5,830 nt of DNA from Paracoccaceae bacterium (lineage in GTDB: Bacteria; Pseudomonadota; Alphaproteobacteria; Rhodobacterales; Rhodobacteraceae): positions 1 to 5,830 of the forward strand of contig SKKS01000287.1 in assembly GCA_007123625.1 (NCBI GenBank), written 5' to 3'. Within the stretch, counting starts at the first letter, position 1; each line of letters opens with the position of its first letter. Below are positions 3,619-5,830 of this stretch, one piece after another. A model generated the notes under the pieces. That model was not told the DNA's origin and ran no database searches. It was given only the letters and a program-made list of their open reading frames with translations. A program made the translations under genes and the position numbers.

Positions 3619-5823
3619 ATGTGGTTGCAACTGCAAGGCCGTGTCGCTGCAGGCGATGCGGCGCTGGATATTGGTATCCGGGACATACAGGTATGGCAGG
3701 GCATCGATGCGGCCTATGCGCTGACCCATACGGGCACGTCGGGCGGGCTGGCCAGCTATCGCATCGGGGAGGGCGGGCTCACGCATGTGGACAGCGTCCA
3801 TTTCCACCCCGGCATCGACCGCAACGCGGCCCCGCACGCGGTAATCCACGCGCTGGACGGCTTCCTGCAGGCCGGGGTGCTCGCAATCGACGATCAGATA
3901 GGCGGCTACCGGCTGCGCGATGACGGGATCATCGGCGGGCGGCGATGGGTCACGCTGGACGCGACCGCGACCCAGGCCCGCGCAGGCGCCGCCGAAGGCT
4001 ACATCGCGCCCGCCCTGCTCGGCGATGGCCCCGTGGCCAGCGTACCTGCTGCGGGCGGCTGGACGTCCGCGACTGTCGGATTCGCGCCAGTGCCGGGCGG
4101 GTTCCTGGCTCTGGGTGCGCTGGATGGCACGGTCTACAGCTTTCGCACTCGCCCCGACGGCGCCCTGCGGCTGGATGGGTTCCTCGGCGCGGACGAGGGG
4201 CTGTGGATCGCCGCGCCCACCGCGCTCGAAGTGATTGCCGCCCACGGCCAGACCTGGGCCGTGGTTGCGGCGGCGGGCAGCCATTCGCTCAGCGTGCTGC
4301 GGGTCGATGCAGGTGGCGGGCTGCATCTGGCCGATCATGTCATGGACACCGGCGCCACGCGGTTCGCCAACGTTCAGGCGGTCGCGCATGCCGTGGCGGG
4401 CGATCATGCCTTCGTGGTCGCGGGTGGCGGCGATCACGGGATCACGCTTTTTGCGCTGATCCCGGACGGGCGGTTGGTCTGGCTGCAGACCATCGCCGAC
4501 GGTCCGACCACCGGGTTGCACACGGTCACGGCGCTTGCCGCGCATGTGGTCGGCAGCACGCTGGTCGTGATGGCGGGTGCGCAGGTCGATGCCGGGATCA
4601 CCAGCTTCACCCTGCCGGTCGGCCAGCTTGGCAGCCTGGTGATGGGGGCGCTCGACAGCACAACGACCCTGAGCGGCGGCGCGGGGCACGACATCGTCAT
4701 GGCGCAGGCGCCCGCCACCCGGCTGAATGGCGGGGCGGGCAACGACATCCTGGTGGCGCCGCCCGGCGACAGCGTGATGACCGGCGGCGCAGGCGCCGAT
4801 ACCTTCGTGGTGCACGCCCGCACCGGAACTGCGCGAATCACCGATTTCGAACCGGGCGTGGATCGGCTGGACCTCTCCGCATGGCCGATGCTGCGCGATC
4901 CGGGGCAGCTGCAGATTGCGCCGACGGCCAACGGTGCGGTGCTGACCTATCGCGACGCCACCTTGCGGATAACCGCCGCTGACAACGCCCCGCTTTCGCA
5001 CGCTGACCTGTTCGGTCAAGGGTTTCACACACCCGACCGGTTCATGATGGATGTGCTGGCCGCGCCTTCGCCTGCGCCGTCTCCGCCTCCACCGTCTGCG
5101 CCTGCGCCGCCTTCGCCTGCGCCGTCTGCGCCTCCGCCGCCACCACCTTCCCCAACTCCTCAGCCAGAGCCGATACCGCCTGCGCCACCACCAACGCCAC
5201 CTCCGCCGGAGCCGGAGCCGATACCTCCTCCATCCCCTTCGCCTCCGCCCGAGCCGTCACCGCCTGCGCTGCCACCAGAAAACGGGATCTCGGGAACCGT
5301 AGTCTCGCGGGCGGGGAACGGGGTCGGCGGCGTCAGCGTCAGCGCACGTGATCCGGGCACCGGGGACGTGCTGGCGCAGACGACGACCGCGACGGACGGG
5401 CGCTTCCATCTGGATCCGGGCGGAGCAGCAGACCTGCACCTGAACTATGCCTTCAACGGCACCGCAACGACGCGCCCGGTCACGGCGCTCGATGCACTTG
5501 ACGCGCTGCGCATGGCGGTGGGGCTGGCCCCGTCCTTTGCGCCGAACGGGTTCAATACCGCAGATTTCGTTGCCGCCGACGCCAACCGCGACGGGCGCGT
5601 CGACGCCCTGGATGCGCTTGATATCCTGCGCGTGGCGGTGGGGTTGTCCCCGATTCCCGCCCCGATTTTCCTGCCGCGCGCCGTGGCCGAAGCGCCCGCT
5701 GCCGTGAACCGGTCCGGTACCGAGTCCGATCCGCAGCCTTTCGCGCGGGCAACGCTGGAGGCCGCGGATTTCGTCGCGATCCTGCCCGGCGATCTGGGCG
5801 CCAGCTACCTCTGGTCAACCTGA
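3619..5823 (+). CDS. RTX-type calcium-binding protein with propeller-like N-terminus, Pro-rich linker and C-terminal dockerin-like domain
   Basis: This 734-residue protein is a mosaic, probably secreted. Residues 1 to about 340 hold recurring blocks of the type hydrophobic strand, Gly, SLSVLRVD, LHLADH (for example 202-240, 251-290, 301-335), as in beta-propellers. RTX nonapeptides GGAGHDIVM, GGAGNDILV and GGAGADTFV start at 353, 371 and 389, followed by the ITDFEPGVDRLDLS segment (407-420) that usually caps RTX arrays. Residues 482-553 are a Pro/Ala/Ser/Glu linker. Residues 557-612 (ISGTVVSRAGNGVGGVSVSA) resemble carboxypeptidase-regulatory-like beta-sandwiches. Residues 621-676 are a dockerin-like repeat pair, and a short tail ends ILPGDLGASYLWST. 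There is no N-terminal signal peptide; RTX proteins usually leave by a type I system, which is not encoded here. The start at 3619 is the first ATG after an in-frame stop at 3595 and lacks a good ribosome site. Substrate or partner is unknown; no catalytic domain was recognised. Confidence 0.85.
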   Translation: MWLQLQGRVAAGDAALDIGIRDIQVWQGIDAAYALTHTGTSGGLASYRIGEGGLTHVDSVHFHPGIDRNAAPHAVIHALDGFLQAGVLAIDDQIGGYRLRDDGIIGGRRWVTLDATATQARAGAAEGYIAPALLGDGPVASVPAAGGWTSATVGFAPVPGGFLALGALDGTVYSFRTRPDGALRLDGFLGADEGLWIAAPTALEVIAAHGQTWAVVAAAGSHSLSVLRVDAGGGLHLADHVMDTGATRFANVQAVAHAVAGDHAFVVAGGGDHGITLFALIPDGRLVWLQTIADGPTTGLHTVTALAAHVVGSTLVVMAGAQVDAGITSFTLPVGQLGSLVMGALDSTTTLSGGAGHDIVMAQAPATRLNGGAGNDILVAPPGDSVMTGGAGADTFVVHARTGTARITDFEPGVDRLDLSAWPMLRDPGQLQIAPTANGAVLTYRDATLRITAADNAPLSHADLFGQGFHTPDRFMMDVLAAPSPAPSPPPPSAPAPPSPAPSAPPPPPPSPTPQPEPIPPAPPPTPPPPEPEPIPPPSPSPPPEPSPPALPPENGISGTVVSRAGNGVGGVSVSARDPGTGDVLAQTTTATDGRFHLDPGGAADLHLNYAFNGTATTRPVTALDALDALRMAVGLAPSFAPNGFNTADFVAADANRDGRVDALDALDILRVAVGLSPIPAPIFLPRAVAEAPAAVNRSGTESDPQPFARATLEAADFVAILPGDLGASYLWST
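4675..4809 (+). repeat. Three RTX nonapeptide motifs spaced 18 residues apart
   Basis: Residues 353-361, 371-379 and 389-397 of the large protein match the GGxGxDxUx calcium-binding nonapeptide. The intervening nonapeptides (362-370 and 380-388) keep the spacing but have lost the glycines, so every second turn of the predicted parallel beta-roll is degenerate. The array is very short compared with large RTX toxins and adhesins. Confidence 0.85.
5062..5277 (+). repeat. Proline-rich linker-coding region
   Basis: About 72 codons encode PS, PA, PE and PPP runs, including six consecutive prolines (505-510). The DNA is an imperfect array of words such as CCTGCGCCG and TCGCCTGCG. Proline codons are mixed among CCG, CCT, CCA and CCC. 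Such linkers typically separate independently folded domains in extracellular multidomain enzymes and adhesins. Confidence 0.85.
5479..5646 (+). repeat. Dockerin-like duplicated motif
   Basis: VTALDALDALRMAVGL (residues 621-636) and VDALDALDILRVAVGL (661-676) are 13/16 identical. The second is preceded by DANRDGR (654-660), giving a full calcium loop with Asp654, Asn656, Asp658, Asp662 and Asp665. The first lacks the DxNxDG half. In classical type I dockerins both copies carry the loop and the pair binds a cohesin domain. The resemblance is clear; cohesin binding is inference. Confidence 0.75.
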
Positions 5824-5830
5824 AACGGCA

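Noticed and set aside
2175..3704. 509-codon minus-strand open frame opposite patB
   Set aside because: It is antisense to a gene with unmistakable PLP-enzyme motifs and is rich in His, Arg and Gln with no recognisable domain, as expected for a GC-rich shadow frame.
3571..5028. 485-codon minus-strand open frame opposite the RTX protein
   Set aside because: Composition is Arg/His/Gln-rich without motifs, while the plus strand encodes ordered RTX repeats and domain boundaries.
5042..5275. Minus-strand frame of Ala/Glu/Gln repeats opposite the proline linker
   Set aside because: It is simply the reverse complement of proline and alanine codons; low-complexity shadow.

Overview
The window looks like a chromosomal segment of an alphaproteobacterium, most likely of the Rhodobacterales (Roseobacter/Paracoccus-like). 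The reasons are the high GC content, the strong G/C bias at third codon positions, several consecutive peptide deformylase genes leading into fmt, and a secreted-type RTX protein ending in a dockerin-like repeat. The assignment is inference from gene content and style; no database search was possible.

Left part (1-2164, all minus strand, read right to left). This is a formyl-methionine processing cluster: a canonical peptide deformylase (2164-1640), a second deformylase with intact metal ligands (1634-1128), a third homologue whose metal-binding Cys and catalytic Glu are replaced (1117-623), a small uncertain ORF with Cys-rich C-terminus (502-236), and the first 64 codons of methionyl-tRNA formyltransferase fmt (194-1, running off the window). 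The first three genes are only 5 and 10 bp apart and look co-transcribed. Fmt formylates the initiator Met-tRNA and Def removes the formyl group from nascent proteins, so the cluster unites both ends of that cycle.

Middle (2165-3458). A 121-bp divergent intergenic region separates the deformylase cluster from a plus-strand PatB/MalY-type PLP-dependent C-S lyase (2286-3458). Its leader holds nested inverted and direct repeats that end directly at a strong AGGAGG ribosome binding site.

Right part (3459-5823). After a 160-bp intergenic region with an 8-bp perfect dyad lies a 734-residue mosaic protein. It has an N-terminal beta-propeller-like region, three RTX-type nonapeptides spaced exactly 18 residues apart, a proline-rich linker of about 72 residues, a carboxypeptidase-regulatory-like beta-sandwich, and a C-terminal dockerin-like pair with only one complete calcium loop. 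It has no N-terminal signal peptide, so type I secretion is the likely route.

The points most worth a second look are the degenerate third deformylase, kept in an apparently working operon, and the RTX-dockerin mosaic protein. I saw no RNA genes, CRISPR arrays, insertion sequences or phage genes. I found no evidence for a wholly new multi-gene system.
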